DNA from: JANQQZ01 sp039179915
Lineage (GTDB): Bacteria; Planctomycetota; Phycisphaerae; Phycisphaerales; UBA1924
Reading direction: 5' to 3'
NCBI GenBank assembly: GCA_039179915.1
Contig: JBCDEF010000165.1
Location: forward strand, 1 to 6,152
Length of the DNA: 6,152 nucleotides
Shown here: piece after piece, positions 5,424 through 6,152 of the stretch
How positions within the stretch are numbered: the first letter of the stretch is position 1
Layout: the number at the start of each line of letters is the position of its first letter
Position numbers and translations under genes: made by a program
The notes under the pieces: model-generated
The model's database searches: none
Told to the model about the DNA's origin: nothing
What the model saw: only the letters and a program-made list of their open reading frames with translations

Positions 5424-6152
5424 ATGGTTGAGCACAAAACGCACCTCGCTGTGGGCCCACTGGCGGCTCTGGCCGGCCTTACAACCGGGATCGCACGCGG
5501 TCAGACCGATTCTGGTATCGCTCCCCAGGTGCTCGATGCGTCGTCTGTTGTCAGCGAGATTCTGCTCGATCGGAGCGGCCAGACGACCGCAGTGCCGCCG
5601 GTGCCCGCGCCGGGAGACCTTGACCGCGATGGCCTAATCACCCTGCTTGACCTACGGATGTGGGCGAGCCGGTGCCTTGCTGGAGACCGGGCCGCGGACA
5701 TCAACCGCGACGGCCGAGCCGATGCGGCCGACCGTGACATGTTGGTCACACACCTGCTCGGCGGCGAGGCAGCCATCCAACGTCTGAGCAAACCCGAATT
5801 GCTGCGACACCGGGCTGCGCTGTTGCATCTGGCCGGGGTGTACGACGACCTTGAGCATGGCGGCCGGTGGCAGCTGATGATGCGCGGCATCCAGCTGTTG
5901 GGCGATGAGTGGAACGCGTGGTATGAAGGCGGGCCGGACGTCTGGAACACGTACCACGTTGTCTTCAACCCGCACTGCTACGGCTGCGACGGCGATGACC
6001 CTGACAACCCGCGTGCGCCGAACGGCATGGACGGATGGCCGGCGCATCTCTGGATGAACCCGTACGCGCCGCACGGCGGGCCCGGCGGGCAGGCAGGGCC
6101 CGCGGGGCACAGCGGAAGGGGGGCGAGCGGTGCGCACGAATGGTTCTGGGGC
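5424..6152 (+). CDS. secreted protein with N-terminal dockerin-like repeat and collagen-like segment, 3' end outside window
   Basis: The frame is open for 243 codons to the right edge with no stop. Residues 1-26 look like a signal peptide (MVEHKTHLA, a hydrophobic stretch, then GIARGQ). A Pro/Val-rich linker leads to a dockerin type I-like pair of calcium loops: DLDRDGLITLLD (65-76) and DINRDGRADAAD (92-103), each with Asp or Asn at positions 1, 3 and 5, Gly at 6 and Asp at 12. Residues 115-215 are rich in Trp and His, include HCYGCDGDD (184-192), and match no family I can name. Five Gly-X-Y triplets (219-233) then resemble collagen, followed by HEWFWG at the edge. Proteins with such dockerin-like repeats are common among secreted planctomycete proteins, where they need not bind cohesin. 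It is transcribed away from the porin operon with its own ribosome site, and no functional link to acetate use is evident. The function is unknown; that this is a real gene is well supported. Confidence 0.78.
   Translation, partial: MVEHKTHLAVGPLAALAGLTTGIARGQTDSGIAPQVLDASSVVSEILLDRSGQTTAVPPVPAPGDLDRDGLITLLDLRMWASRCLAGDRAADINRDGRADAADRDMLVTHLLGGEAAIQRLSKPELLRHRAALLHLAGVYDDLEHGGRWQLMMRGIQLLGDEWNAWYEGGPDVWNTYHVVFNPHCYGCDGDDPDNPRAPNGMDGWPAHLWMNPYAPHGGPGGQAGPAGHSGRGASGAHEWFWG

Noticed and set aside
3889..5637. A 582-codon open frame on the + strand opposite the porin
   Set aside because: It is antisense to a gene with a signal peptide, beta-strand pattern and C-terminal Phe. Its translation is low-complexity (rich in Ala, Glu, Arg, Val) and resembles no family. 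High GC gives few stops in this frame. It also overlaps the dockerin-like gene, which has a strong ribosome site in another frame.
5501..6137. Two - strand open frames (5501-5968 and 5652-6137) opposite the last gene
   Set aside because: They overlap each other and the + strand frame that has a GGAGG site, signal peptide and calcium-loop motifs. Their own translations show no recognisable features.

Overview
The window is high-GC bacterial DNA, probably from a planctomycete. That placement is an inference. It rests on a secreted protein with a dockerin-like repeat of the 'GDLDRDG' kind, an outer-membrane porin of the O/P type, and the overall style of the proteins. There is no rRNA or other marker gene to confirm it. 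No tRNA, CRISPR array, transposase or other mobile-element gene was seen.

Layout. Positions 1-640 form a large imperfect inverted repeat: two truncated copies of the acetyl-CoA synthetase gene (acs) meet tail to tail at about position 337. The left copy (+ strand) enters from outside the window. The right copy (- strand) has its true start at 1623 and is intact down to the junction. Upstream of it on the - strand lie a large sodium:solute symporter subunit (1646-3574), its small DUF4212-type partner (3579-3866) and an outer-membrane porin (3907-5178). A 245-bp divergent intergenic region (5179-5423) follows, then a + strand gene from 5424 that runs off the right edge. It encodes a secreted protein with a dockerin-like calcium-binding repeat and a short collagen-like stretch.

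How the genes work together. Transcription on the - strand runs porin, symporter small subunit, symporter large subunit, acs, with gaps of 40, 4 and 22 bp. This looks like one operon that would carry a small carboxylate, most likely acetate, across both membranes and activate it to acetyl-CoA. The layout parallels the acs-yjcH-actP arrangement of enterobacteria, but with a porin added and a different small subunit. The acs gene lacks its last third because of the fold-back junction.

Main points for a second look. The two acs arms are about 92% identical and differ almost only at synonymous sites. They therefore come from two diverged functional genes, and a chimeric assembly is the simplest reading. 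The secreted dockerin/collagen-like protein is the least familiar gene here. No clear new defence, mobile or regulatory system was found.
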